Positions 34,816 through 46,198 of a DNA stretch of 64,000 nt are shown here, piece by piece; positions within the stretch are counted from its first letter, which is position 1, and every line of letters begins with the position of its first letter. Below the pieces are notes generated by a model. It had not been told where the DNA came from. It did no database searches and worked only from the letters and a program-made list of their open reading frames with translations. Location: contig OX336389.2 of assembly GCA_946902985.2 (NCBI GenBank), positions 126,205,572 to 126,269,571 on the forward strand. Reading direction: 5' to 3'. Both the position numbers and the translations under genes were made by a program. The stretch comes from Meconema thalassinum (taxonomy: Eukaryota > Arthropoda > Insecta > Orthoptera > Tettigoniidae).

Positions 34816-36560
34816 CAAAACTATAATATGACGACTTTAGGATCTCCGAATGGAGATCTGGGTGTGACCTTGGCTTCTAGGATTAAAGAAGCAGGCCTCT
34901 GTACGAAGGGTGGTTGGCCGGTTTACTTACTGTAAGCCCTGAGCTTGTATTTCAGCTTTACTTTACTTATTTTTAGGCCATCTGTAGGCTAAACAAAACA
35001 ATCTACCAGTAAATGTATAGTCTATTTGTTGAATCTGAAAGCTACTTGTTGCTCCTATAATAGGCATACAAAGACGTGGAACTAATAAAGGTAATGAAAA
35101 GAGATTCCTTAGCACATGACTTACAGTACCGGTATTGAATTCTTCTTGGAACACAAGATAATGAACGGAAGTGTGAGTAGGCTAAGAAATAAGGAGTAAG
35201 AAGTAGCCTAGGCATATCATGAAATGTGAAAATAACACTGCATAAGGCTGTCCCCACCCATCAACATGACTTTTTATTGACTAAATAAATTCCCGGGTAT
35301 TTACGTTAGGAAGCTAAGAACATTAAAAATTAACACTTATTTACAGTTTCTGTAGAAAACTTGAATTGCATTATCTCAGACTACAAAAGTTTAAGAAACA
35401 AAATCCACATTTCCCCCACACTTTTCAATATATCGTGTGTTAATTTAATCATTAAAAACATATCATAACCTTTCATCGTCACGATGCAATCACAATGCGA
35501 CACCACAGGACTGGAGGAGGAATGTGGTGTTAAACATTAAATTCCACACTTCTTAGAATTAAAACACAGTAGTATTAACACTTTCTATTTTCTTGTTATT
35601 TATTTTCCTAAAATATCTGATTATAATGAGAGCTAGTGTGTTGAAATAGAGTTAAATAAATGACATAAAATATACATTCATCAATCAGCTGTTTATCATG
35701 TGGTTGTCCATAAGTGGTGCTACCTAGCGGCTTACAGGTGTATTGGTGCTCCCCCTTATCAATTGTTTTTTTGAAAATCCGTTCTTCCGGTTTTGCCGAA
35801 GTGTCCATACTGTATGGTTACTATACTGTGGTACGAGTCACCAAAAGAATGTGTTACAATATTATGCAATCATAGTAGACTGGGAGAGTCCATTTGGAAA
35901 ACAACGAGGGGTGGAGGTAAAAATATCGATTAGACCTGAGTCCCATGGAATTATTACCAAGAAAACCAAATCTCAATAACTTAACTCGGCGACTGTAAAT
36001 TTCAAACTTAAGTATATCGATAACACTGTCGCTATAGGTGTATGTGGCCCAGTCTATTAGTTTTTGCAGATACGTTTCCACGATAGGTCTATTTCAGGAG
36101 CTTGCTACATTTCTCATATATTTTATTTGGGTTTACGTACATATTACTAATGCTACCCCGCATTATAGGATACACCCAAGACAGGGATACAGGGTACTAT
36201 GCTCGGCGACAGCGTTGACGGCCCGTGGACCTCAGAAGCGCAATAGCGTGGTCCCGTCTCATCGCCAGTCGTTCTTAACTGTAAGAACCTTATCGACATA
36301 GAATAGTGTTTATTTAAATAATAAGCGTAGTAGTGCTATTGTGTCCCTCTATGCATACCGAATGTGCTCCTAAAACAACGGGACGCGTTTCATAAGCAAG
36401 CCAGAGATTAATTTATAAAGTCGACACGTTTTTCAAGCGAGTAAACGCAGGGATTCCATCGTGTGATGTTGCCAAGCGCAGGAGCGCACAACATAATTGT
36501 TGTTTGTGAAGCGAAGTTATCTGTGCAGGCAAGTGAAAAGTGTGTAGCTTAGATCTCATG
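34816..36560. other. Non-coding, no feature recognised
   Basis: No gene, tRNA-like box or paired terminal repeat recognised. Confidence 0.45.
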
Positions 36561-36562
36561 GA

Positions 36563-36900
36563 ACACTAATGCAACCGTTACAATAACACAGTTTATCAGA
36601 CAATTCCACACACACATACAGGGTGAAAGAAAAAAAAAAACGTGCACGGCGCAGAATTTAAAGTTGGAAGGAAGTTTGCAGTTTTACGTGACCGTTAATC
36701 TCGCGTTCACAAGTCACGGGACCTCCTATTTCCGTGAACTCCGAACCACAGGACATTTCACTTTGAAAATCTCACATGCATTGACCGGGAATCGAACCTG
36801 GTTCGCCGTGGTGAGAGGTCAGCAGCTTCACCGCTGCGCCACCACGCCCCATTGGAGCAGAATGACCACGATGCCCAAACCCCTTAAAATGAATCATCTC
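36563..36900 (+). mobile_element. SINE C tail split by inverted SINE A
   Basis: SINE C body/tail text (AACACAGTTTATCAGACAAT at 36584) resumes after the insert as GAATGACCACGATGCCCAAA and CCCCTTAAAATGAATCATC. Between them SINE A lies in minus orientation (about 36648-36850), including its head with CCGGGAATCGAACCTGGTTC. So SINE A moved after this SINE C copy was in place. Confidence 0.75.
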
Positions 36901-37353
36901 CAGGAAAAAAAAGTACCAAAACGAGTCACTAGAATTGACGACTTTGATCAGGATGTTTTACACCGAAGGTAGGCATATACGAGTTTTATGATAGACGCGT
37001 GTTCCCTACACCAAAGAATTTAGTCATCGCCGTCCATAATTCTGAAGCCGCGCTGTTGGTAGAATTGGCAACACTGCGAGGTGGCTGTAAGGAGTGTGAA
37101 CACACCAAGCTCACGTGCTAACTTTAGTTGATAAATACAGTTTATTTTAATAAAACCGGTACAGCATTTATAATCAGTTGTTATTTAGCCTACTCTTTTA
37201 ATACCTGTGAAATTCCTCGAGGTAAATCAGACCTGCTGAATGTTGTAAAAGAGAGTATTTCCCGTATCGAGTTGTACGTAAAGTATAACCAATGTCTGGT
37301 AATGAATTTAACAAATTCTTCACTAATATTTCACTGAAGTACAGCATCTCAAG
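36901..37353. other. Non-coding, no feature recognised
   Basis: Possible 5' flank of the THAP-like frame. No promoter motif can be supported. Confidence 0.35.
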
Positions 37354-37509
37354 ATGCCTAGGAAGTGCTGTGTGCCTTTCTGGGAGGCAAAGTATGGCAG
37401 CAATGTGAAATTAAATAGTCTTGTTACTAAGTTTTCCATCCCTAAAGACGAAGTAAGGAACACGCCTGTTTTCATGCCTAAGTTCTTGATTTGGTCAACG
37501 CCACACTGA
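37354..37509 (+). pseudogene. THAP-like N-terminal fragment
   Basis: The 51-codon frame begins MPRKCCVPF and contains VKLNSLVTKFSIPKDEVR, which is the pattern of a THAP zinc-finger N-terminus (MPxxCCVxxC ... FPKDEEL). The expected second zinc cysteine is tryptophan here (PFW). The frame leaves the family after KDE, where GAA|GTAAGG could be a splice donor, so it could also be a first exon. The second half of the finger was not found downstream. Confidence 0.45.
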
Positions 37510-37667
37510 CGTCTATCAGAGCCGAACAGATTGAATTTGCTTTCGTCCGTAAGTAAGACCTGTCCACAAGCTTATATTTGTATGCTTCAGCAAATGCTGA
37601 ACGCCCGCGTGGACTTCTTGCGTTTTCCGACCCATGTGGCTAACTGACGACGCAGTACTCTGAAAAC
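37490..37667 (-). pseudogene. Tc1-like transposase fragment
   Basis: In minus-strand frames the text LLTDESKFNLFGSD (first catalytic aspartate region of Tc1) is preceded by AEAYKYKL and VLRRQLATWVGKRKKS. It stops abruptly at the Harbinger element that begins at 37671. Mutated and very short. Confidence 0.65.
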
Positions 37668-37768
37668 TAAGGCCTCTTTCACACGGGGCCACCATGGCCG
37701 CGCCACCACGTCTTTGCAATATTTTCTCTAGCCACCAAATACGCCACCAGCCATGAGCCAGTCTTGAA

Positions 37769-37948
37769 ATGGAGGTGGAAGAAGCAGCACTTGCTGTTTT
37801 TCTATATATCAGGTTGCGTAAGCGCCGAAAACAGGGAAATAGAAGACTTTGGGTTGACCCACTTTTGCAGGATCGATCCACGAAAGTGCAGCTATATCAA
37901 TTAGGGACAAGTTTGCTGACTACTTTGTCAGTGGGGATGGCGAACTAG
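37769..37948 (+). pseudogene. Harbinger transposase N-terminal remnant
   Basis: An ATG-started 59-codon frame: MEVEEAALAVFLYIRLRKRR followed by RRLWVDPLLQDRSTK. The WVxPLLxDR motif is the conserved N-terminal signature of HARBI1-like transposases. After this the frame leaves the family and stops at TAG. The catalytic DDE domain is absent. Confidence 0.8.
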
Positions 37949-38384
37949 AATGGCAATAACGTGTAATATGAAAGAATTTGTTTGAGGAATATATTTTACC
38001 ATGTCTTTTACAATATTAAATATTCATGCGTAGTAGTTATTTTGTGATCGAACGGATATTACTCATCCCCCAGACATCGCGAGAAGACCACCTCTCGAAA
38101 GCCCCCCCCCCTCTCTAAACGACCATATTATTAAGCAGCGGAAATAAACTTCCATAAGACCAATGCCTCTCTATCCCTTTTAAGATGACCACCCCTTTTC
38201 CCACCCAATGACCACTCTAGCAATGTCCTCGCTTTATGACGACCACTAAAATAAACATAGAATATTTTAAGAGTTTATTTTTCATTGGAGCAGTTAATTG
38301 TATTTACATGCTTATGTTCAGCATCACATTTTACCTCGATCACCCTTTAAGAAGTCGACCACTTTCTCACAAAACGTCAAGGTT

Positions 38385-38660
38385 TCACTTTATGTAAATT
38401 TGTCCACCATCAAACTTACCAAATTCATTTTTCTCTGCAGTTGAGGCATCTTCTTTGTTAAAAAGGAGAGTTACCAGTTCCTCCCAATTCTTTCTCTTCA
38501 ACTCCCTGTTTGCATATGTTTTTAGACTAGCCTGGCCGCACAGAATGTCGCGTCTCGTGTGAAAAGCTCCGTTTGACTCAATGTCAACATGTGGTGGCGT
38601 TGCAAGGTTGGCCGCACCGAAAATCGCATTGCCCGCCACCAGCAATTCTGACCGCAACAC
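38385..38660 (-). pseudogene. Harbinger MADF/Myb-like accessory gene remnant
   Basis: The minus-strand frame includes LKTYANRELKRKNWEELVTL followed by LFNKEDASTAEKNEFGKF, the pattern of a MADF DNA-binding domain (Y/N...R...W-x2-I/L). In complete PIF/Harbinger elements this second protein helps import the transposase and bind DNA. The start is uncertain: the first ~35 residues look like non-coding text. The end runs into the deleted middle. Confidence 0.65.
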
Positions 38661-38765
38661 CAGGGCGCCACCACCACCATCACCACCACGTGTGAAAGGC
38701 TAGACTTAAATTAATGCAAAGACGTGGTAGCGCGGCCATGGTGGCCCCGTGTGAAAGAGGCCTAA

Positions 38766-39090
38766 TGCATATGGTCAACCTCCATCCTGTACGTTCGCTG
38801 TCCTCATTGGATAGGCGCACATCCAATGAGAATAGTCGCCGGGAGTGTGCACATCCTTTATTGGCGTATTGGTGTACATAATATGAATTATGTCATGTGA
38901 TAAATAGTGGATCATTGGTTTAAACCTCGAATCATATATATCCTCATCCACGGAATCTGTGAAGTAGGTTTGCGCATGACGTCACACTGAGGAAGTGAAA
39001 AGAGAATGCGATAGGTGGAGCTTGGCAGCCCAGCCGTTGTGAGGGTTGGTTGAAGCCAAGGTCGCGCCTCCCACCAGCGCTTATTATTCA
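38766..39090. other. Non-coding, no feature recognised
   Basis: Possibly contains leftover Tc1 sequence beyond the Harbinger insertion, but no motif could be read. Confidence 0.35.
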
Positions 39091-39760
39091 GTGGCATCGC
39101 GCCTCCCCCATTCCTAAATAGGAAGAGTCGCCTCGACAAGACGCTGGGCGTAAACATGTATAAAGCCCTCATAAGGTCCATTATTATGTACGCCAGCCCT
39201 GTATGGGGTTACACAGCTAAGTCGAACCTCAAAAAGCTGCAGATGATCCAAAACAAATGCTTGCGGTTAGCACTAAAGCTCCCGCGGGATACACCCACGC
39301 GGGAGCTAGAACGCATAACAAATACGCCAAGCATCAAAACCTTTGTGCGACAACTTGCACTAAGGTCACAACGCTCCAGGCGCTATTCGGCAAACCCACT
39401 CGTAAGAGCCCTTGGCCGACACGATATGGGCCGAAATAGCAAATACCCTACCCCTCGACACATTCTCTTCAGGTAAAGTCAGGAAAGGTAGGTGCTATGA
39501 GTAGCGCAAAGCGGCACTAACCCCAGGGACATACAACACAAATGTCACCCCCAAAATACACATCCCATGGAATTCTCCCATGGATAACCCCAACACCACA
39601 TTCCCAAGGAAGTCCTTGGAAACGGCTCAGGCCAACCAAGGCGGCCGCACGCGCTCCCCTTGCTGCATACATGAAGTGTATATATTTATGTGTAGAAATT
39701 GTCTATGTCCATGTGCACGTCTGACTCTCTGTTTCAGTTTTTTTTTTTTAAGCTGAAACA
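39091..39760 (+). mobile_element. Jockey-like LINE, 3' remnant
   Basis: A 5'-truncated copy with the RT C-terminus LDKTLGVNMYKALIRSIIMY, then YASPVWGYTAKSNLKKLQMI and QNKCLRLALKLPRDTPTREL, ending at a stop at 39474-39476. These motifs are typical of the Jockey clade. A 3' UTR runs to a T/A-rich end near 39740-39760. Frame intact over the remnant, but the catalytic part is absent. Confidence 0.8.
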
Positions 39761-41614
39761 TAGAAACAAACATTAATTAGTTTTAAAAACCCTTCCCCTG
39801 GCTTGCCGAAAGGATAGCCAAGGGGAGGACTATTAATAATCATTAGCTTATAGTTTCAGGACGAGTGTATGCAGCGGCGGAGTGATTGATATAACAACCA
39901 TCAGCTATGTCCAGGACACGAGAGAAGAAGCCCCTGTTCGCAGGCGTGGCTCCCCTCTCCGGATCACGGAGACTTGGTACTAGGACGCTCTAGGCGGGCG
40001 GACTGTGCTCCGAACCTAACCCCGGAAGTACAGTTCGTCCGCCATTGCGGACGCGCTAGTCCCAGCAGTGCCAAGCCAACTGATTCCCACAAATACTAAT
40101 CTAGGCGAGGAAACGGATTTTGCAACTGTTGCATGATACACCTCCCGTACTAACAAAACCTACTCATTTCCATACCCACATTATCCTTGCATGTGGCAAT
40201 AACCAAGCCGCCAGGTTTTACGTGTAGGCAATCTTTCCTTTCTGCCTATGCGGTTTTCCCTGGCCCTACAATTTTACCCTTATATATGAGTACATATTTA
40301 TATGTGCTCATATATAAACATATACCCATGTTAACATCTACCAATTATGCCTGGTAAATCGCGACCACGATGGGACAGGCACAAAGTCCTAAAAGACATT
40401 CCTTTTATCCAATCCCCTATGCTTTCTCTTCTACTATCGTAGACTAACTGCATGTCGGAGGCACCAGTAGTAAGGTCGGGTGTCAAGCGGGGGGAGCGGG
40501 TACCTTTTCGCCCCCCCCCCCCCCCCCCCCGAAAAAAACTCATTGGACCAGTCAGCGAAGTCACTCCTGTGCGCGCAGACTACGTGTCTGGCACTTCGCC
40601 GATTGCTTGGACGGTGTTAGATTAATGTTTGTTGGAAATAACAAACGTGACCGTTAAGATAAGATAAATATGTCCTCAGCAATCACCTGGCCACGGCCGT
40701 CGCGAAAATTAATGAGTAAATACTTTCCATACCCACTGTAGGACAACTTCTATTTGACCAGGACGATGCAATATTTCACGATACCGAATTTGCGAGGGAC
40801 AGTGTAGAAGGCGATGGATAAACCCAATTTCACATATCACTTAAGGCTCGGTCAACAGAAACTGGACGAACGACCGCAGTACGCCGCAAACACTAAAGTG
40901 GCGTGTATTTTTAGGCCTATCGTGTGTGACATTTATACTGCTGTACATGTTGTCAAAGCTGCTTGTTGCCTGTATCCAATTTTATTAAAGCTAACACACA
41001 GAATCGCATTACTGACGAGAGAAAATTAGTAGCAGAAGAGACCTCAAATCAGCCTACCAATGCGTTCTCAGTTCAAAAATAGGTTATGAGATCACCTTTT
41101 GTCCATGTGTTTGTACTGCTCGGGTCTAACGAGGGAACGGTACGAAGTCGGACGGCGAATTTTGGTTTTATTTTTACATAGTCGTGAAGGTCTTTTTACG
41201 CTGAAAATGGTAGTGGAGGTCTAATTTTTCGCAAGTTCTTTTTAAGGGGTCATTTGGGAGCTCAAAGTTGGTGGTGCGTGCTCTAAATTGTACAGTACAT
41301 GCCAGCACACGTCAGCGCGCACAGCCAGCGGCTGTCTTGCCACGCTTACCCTCTCCACTCGATCGGTTCTCCACTATCCCCGAGCACACACTGCTGCCTA
41401 CAGTTATGTTAATGGGACGGCGAATCCTATTCTATACGGTTATCCACGACTGATGGCTATTCCACAAACAGGCGATCGCATTGGAGTCTTTGCGTTGTAA
41501 TGACCGCTTGCAACATTATTGCAGCTCTTATTAGTGCCTACGGTGTTAATATTCAGGAAGCTACAGAGCTATCTTATAAAGAGCAAATAATTTACATACA
41601 TATAATATGCAATT
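39761..41614. other. Non-coding, with palindrome and poly-C run
   Basis: No gene recognised. Contains an imperfect palindrome (listed) and a ~20-base C run at 40511-40530. The text AGATCACCTTTTGTCC at 41089 recurs at 45454, hinting at another dispersed repeat. Confidence 0.4.
40281..40316. repeat. 36-bp imperfect palindrome
   Basis: TATATATGAG at the left pairs with CTCATATATA at the right through ACATAT/ATATGT, with one mismatched pair and almost no loop. Confidence 0.85.
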
Positions 41615-42633
41615 TTGGAGGACAAATGCAAACTTATTCAGGAGGAAGAAGCTTTCTTCGTTGATTCAGAAGACGACGATGGCGTTGAGGAGGGGACACA
41701 ACCACCGAAAAAACGTCAACATGGAGATGAGTTTAACGAAGAGAACATGTCGTGTGATGGCCGAGGAAGACCCTGTACGTCAGTGGAAGATTATGACTCC
41801 GAGTTATTGTTGGACATTTATGAAACAATAAAGGATCAAGGACACATGTACGCTGTACGGAAGTATAATAAGACTCGGCGAAAAATTTACGGAATCGTCA
41901 ACCACGTTGAACACAATGGAGAAATTAGGAAATGTGCAATGGTTCGAGCGTATGTGAAGAAGGAGTTCACCAAGGCAAAGATGCGTTATTTATATGTCAC
42001 AAAATCCGACATTGAGCGCTGGATTGGTGAGGGTAGAGAGTTGTTTTGCTCCAAACACTCTCTCCAGAGCGACTCCTACTTGACAAACCTTAAAAGGAGT
42101 TTGAAAATTCGGTTCCGAAAAGTAACCAAACTCGTCGGTAAAACTTTTAAAACAGACGAAGAAGTACGACACGAAGAGGCTAAAAAGTTTGTAAAATTCA
42201 TTAATGAATTGCAAGAAGAGAAAGAGATCCCGGATGCCAATATCTGGAATTCGGACCAGTCCCGATTCGAGTACGAAATGGCAACACAGGGAAGTTATGA
42301 TTTTCGTGGTGTGAAAGACGTTCTTGCTACGCTTGTTTGCCGAAATAGTTTTACACACTCCCACACAGTGCAATATCACATTTCTAAAGCCGGAGAAATG
42401 CGACATTTGTTCTTGATCGTATTCCAAGAAATTAATGGAAAGTTTGGACCTGGGGTACAAGAAAGTATCAACGCCTACATGGATGTCTTTAAGTATGTCG
42501 TCATTGATTGTTCATCTTCCGGGAAAATGGGGAAAGGGCATGTACGTGCCTGGTTCCAAAACGTTTTCCAACCGCAATTATAAGACGACGCACGAAATCT
42601 TCTTCTCCTAGATTCATTCAGTGGCCAGGGCAA
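41615..42633 (+). pseudogene. DDE transposase (pogo/Tigger-like), truncated
   Basis: The 322-codon frame reads NWNSDQSRF-like text (IWNSDQSRFEYE, first catalytic Asp at about residue 214) and a second one (LLLLDSFSGQ, about residue 333) that lies past a TAA at 42581-42583. Before the first Asp are basic, helical segments (RYLYVTKSDIERW, LTNLKRSLKIRFRKVTKLVG) that could be the DNA-binding part. A coding start is not clear: the frame opens with TTG at 41615 and any ATG upstream is in another frame. The coding text stops near 42633, before the third acidic residue, where LINE-derived DNA begins. I infer a DDE_1-type transposase of the pogo/Tigger group. Confidence 0.7.
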
Positions 42634-42686
42634 AAATGCAAAAAGTGTCGAACAGGAATGGACATGTTTTAGAAATTGTTTTGTGA
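42634..42686 (+). repeat. 53-bp patch copied from a LINE coding region
   Basis: AAAAAGTGTCGAACAGGAAT and the following ~30 bases match the coding strand of the LINE at 48634-51630 (its positions about 50622-50672), with two mismatches. It is joined on the left to the transposase and on the right to the 272-bp repeat. It keeps GAA and TGG codons where the LINE copy has TAA and TGA. Confidence 0.8.
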
Positions 42687-42958
42687 AGCTGTGTCAGTAG
42701 ATTTACTGGCACATTAAAGATCCCCTTCAGGGCAAACTTCCGGCGTCTCTAAAAGCCACAGTAGTTAAAAGAGACATAAAACAAATAACATTATCATTAT
42801 TATTATTAATACCATACGAAATGTCAGTTTGATTGCTGTAATAGTTTCGAAGATATTGAGAACTGAAGTATTTAGCATGGCATTTATGTTGAATTGTTGT
42901 ACATGTGGGCAATATATTTATATACAGGAGATGAAGATTATTACGGTGGTTCATTATA
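42687..42958 (-). repeat. 272-bp perfect inverted repeat, left copy
   Basis: By base-by-base reading it is identical to the reverse complement of 46199-46470. It begins inside a SINE-like element and runs past that element's 3' end, so its limits are not those of a transposon. Confidence 0.85.
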
Positions 42959-44271
42959 CAACATTAAAATAAATAGTTCTTTCTTCGGGTGCTTAATGCT
43001 TTAAAATTTATTAGTACTAATTACCACACTTGCTAAGTTTCCCGACGTTTCTTGTATTTTGTTTTTATAAGGCAGAGACTGTCTGTGGGTATCACTGTAG
43101 GTTTGGTAGCATTTTATAGAGCCATTTGTCTTGCAGATTTGGATCTGATGATGCTCATTTGACGAGCGGAACATGTCATCCCTTAGTTTTCTTCTTCTCC
43201 TTCAATAGTTCGTAGCAATATTATATATTGTGCCCTTAATAGATATGGCAACATTGTGGATGAACATAAATTTGAATTCAGCACGAGGAGTGCTACATCT
43301 TGCCGGAGAGTAGAAATAACGCAGTGCGCGAAGATGGAACCAATTAGAACTCCAGTATTGTAAAAATATAATTTAGTCAAAAATCAATATAAAGGAAAGA
43401 AATAAAGTTATTTGAGAGGTAATGGCCATCTCGGGGAGCTCCTTATAAAATTTTAAGAAGTTATATAATACAGAAATAAAGATATTGATTTTTAAAGTCT
43501 AGGCTAACAGAGTATTGCAAATAGTGTGAAGTGTCGGCTGATGTAGAGCGAGGGCGAGGCCAGCAAGTCCTATATAAGACACGGGCCGGAATGCAGTACT
43601 ATGCAGTCTCACTTATGTGTGCAGTGCTACATGTGCAATCTTTTAGTCCGAGAACTATATCGATTATCGTCATGCTTTCCCTCAGTGTTCACAAAATGCA
43701 AAGTGTGTTGTGAAATCTCATTACAAGATGTGACACATCGCAGCTCAAGATCACTTTCAAGATCTTTCGTAAATATTGGAGAGTACAGTTTTATTTACTA
43801 GTTTATTTGTTCTGAGCACATATGTAGCTGGCGAGTTTCAGTATCATTTAGCTTTTATAGGCTCGTCATTGCGGGCACTGTGCTTACCGTCTCTGCTTCC
43901 CTGCACTCCTAGACCTCAGTACTCCACCACTGAATTTTAACTGTATAACAAATTCAATTTTAACTCCTAGGCAGCAATTTTTGCAGTAGAGGAGTTGTAA
44001 ACTCTTATAGTACATTGGGACTGTTCATAGTTCTGAAAGAGCTTCTCAGTTTGTACTAGTCAGATTCTTGGTGAGATGTACCTATTAACTGACGATGATG
44101 ATGAAGGTTGTTTTAAGATGCGAAACAGGGAGGTCGTGTGCCCCAAATGCGCGGAAGAGCCCAATGATACACTGGGGCCGAATGCTGGTAAAAAGATTAC
44201 AATTTTTCAAGACTCTTTGAAATTTTGTTTGAAACCTTGATACCACGGTGCCTTGACCAGTCCGATAAACA
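42959..44271. other. Non-coding spacer, no gene recognised
   Basis: A TATATAAG box near 43572 followed by GCAGTCTCACT resembles an LTR-type promoter, but paired LTRs, PBS or coding parts are lacking. Confidence 0.35.
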
Positions 44272-44727
44272 CTACAGGCTACAATTCTTACATGGATCAT
44301 CACTATCATCCTCCACAACCACCATTAGGAACGTGACTAATGTACTATAGACATACTGCAAACATTTCAAGTCATTCTGCTCACCGATAAGACAATACAA
44401 GGATGCACCTAACAATGGATTTAATGCTGCATAGCACTCGTTCATATTTCTAATCCAGAGTGCTGCTTCCTCTTCCCTTACTTTCTCCTCCAGAATGTTT
44501 GCCAGTACACAAACTGCTGGTACCATGATTGGCAAGCCAGTTTATGTCTTGTACATAGCTACACTCTTCCTAGAGACTTTGGGTGGGAGATGTGGAACGC
44601 TGGAACATGCTGTATTCCACAAGGTCTTCCAGGATGCTTTCTTTCTGAACTCCAGTGGCATATTACTGTATATTCCAATTGAAAATAACTCACAGGAATG
44701 AGATAGTTCTTTGTAGCAGGATTTCAA
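44272..44727 (-). pseudogene. Unrecognised ORF with one internal stop
   Basis: The same minus-strand frame is open over ~150 codons except for one stop at 44542-44544. The visible text includes SWKTLWNTACSSVPHLPPKV and, after the stop, VPAVCVLANILEEKVREEEA and LIGEQNDLKCLQYVYSTL. It looks helical and protein-like. I do not recognise a family. It could be a processed pseudogene fragment or transposon-derived. Confidence 0.35.
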
Positions 44728-46198
44728 AATCCTAGCGTTTTTTCAGAGGAAAAACTACAGCCGAAAAAAGTTTGTTCAAGGAAACTTTACATTTATCATA
44801 CAGATTTTCAGCATGGACTTACATTTGATGACATATGGACGAGGTTAACTTAAACTCAGATAGCGTAAATTTGAAGTTTCACTGTGGAAAATGAGAAGGG
44901 ACCATTTGTCACTTTTTTTTTCAACGTTGACTTTTTGTAATATTCTTATACATTACAAAATTCCCAACGATTTGGCACCAAAATTTTATACTGGGTACCA
45001 ACATTGTTGCATACTCAAATTTACAATCACCGATTTAAGTGCCAAGTTTCTGAAGTTCCATATTATTGATAAAAATATTTGCTCTCATCATTAAGACAGT
45101 TAGATTAACTGAAACCCAATCTAAACAAAGATATAATATTTAGCCAACAAATGACACTTGAAGGTGCAGCATAGTCTGGCATGTACATGTAAATCAAGTA
45201 TATACAGTGGGAGCAGGGGCAGCAATATTCAGGTGAGTACAAGTAAAGATGAGCATAACTAAATAGTGGAAGTAGGTTCCTCAATGTTTTGGTAAACAAG
45301 AGTAAATAGCAGTCGGTAGCACGAAGTTTTGGTGTGAGCACCGAAACAATGAGGGTTGTGCAATAATGCTCAAATGGGGGGGTCACATCTTTTTCTTCTC
45401 CCCCCCTTCTTTTTATTATTAGCCTGTTTTCATAATTTGAAATATAGACTTAAGAGATCACCTTTTGTCCGTATGTGCGAGTATCGCAAATAAAACCTCA
45501 ACAGCCAAAGCGATTTCAATGAAACTGACAAAAATGTTGAAAATACTTCCGTCCCATCAATACATTTATTAAATGTTAATTTGTCAATACGGACCTAAAA
45601 TGGATTCGAGCAATCTTGGTTTCAATGAAACTTGCTAAGAACTTCAGTACCTCATCTGACCTCGACTATGACTTTTAAAATCCAATAAGTGTCACTAATT
45701 CAACAGGGTGGCCGTGTGAAATATATCACCGGCATTCAACATCTCCGAAACTTATCAACTTGAAATATTGCATGGAGATGGAGGATACCAAGTCGATATA
45801 TGTGGCTTTCAAAAATTTTAAATTAATTATATTTCTTGTGTCCTAATCAAGCGATCAAAGTGAAAATTTGCTATCTTTAATAGAATTAGGCAACACTGAA
45901 AAGCGGCTTCTATCACTTCAATTTTCACCGTCAGTCAGGCAAATCGTGAAACCAAAAGATTCAAATCACCGAGGCTAAAAATCATGAACTTAGACAAGAA
46001 CATTTGGTTCAACAAAAAGTGTTCAGAATTGAATTTAACCCCAAAATATGTTCTATTGAAAACTAACCCGAAAACACCATCAGCGATTATTTAAACTAAA
46101 CAAGCGAAGACCATATGGATAAAAAACAAAATTAGGTTCGCGTATATAAAATGTATGCTGACCGACTGGAAAGATTTCTTTAATTAAATGAAAATTTG
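44728..46198. other. Non-coding, dispersed repeat text
   Basis: Parts near 45780-45870 resemble, in reverse, text at 62020-62080 (CTTGTGTCCTAATCA vs TGATTAGGACACAAG). Probably part of an older repeat family. No coding content. Confidence 0.4.

Larger units (their letters stand above)
37671..38762 (+). mobile_element. PIF/Harbinger element, 1,092 bp
   Basis: The inverted ends of 48 bp begin GGCCTCTTTCACACGGGGCC and match at 37671-37718 and 38715-38762 with one mismatch. TAA target duplications lie at 37668-37670 and 38763-38765, the 3-bp type of PIF/Harbinger. It contains the N-terminus of the transposase on the plus strand and part of the accessory MADF-like gene on the minus strand. The rest of both genes is deleted. 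The middle includes a pyrimidine-rich stretch near 38100. Confidence 0.95.

Noticed and set aside
43530..43920. Possible solo LTR with TATATAAG promoter
   Set aside because: No second LTR, target duplication, TG/CA ends, primer-binding site or gag-pol text could be identified.
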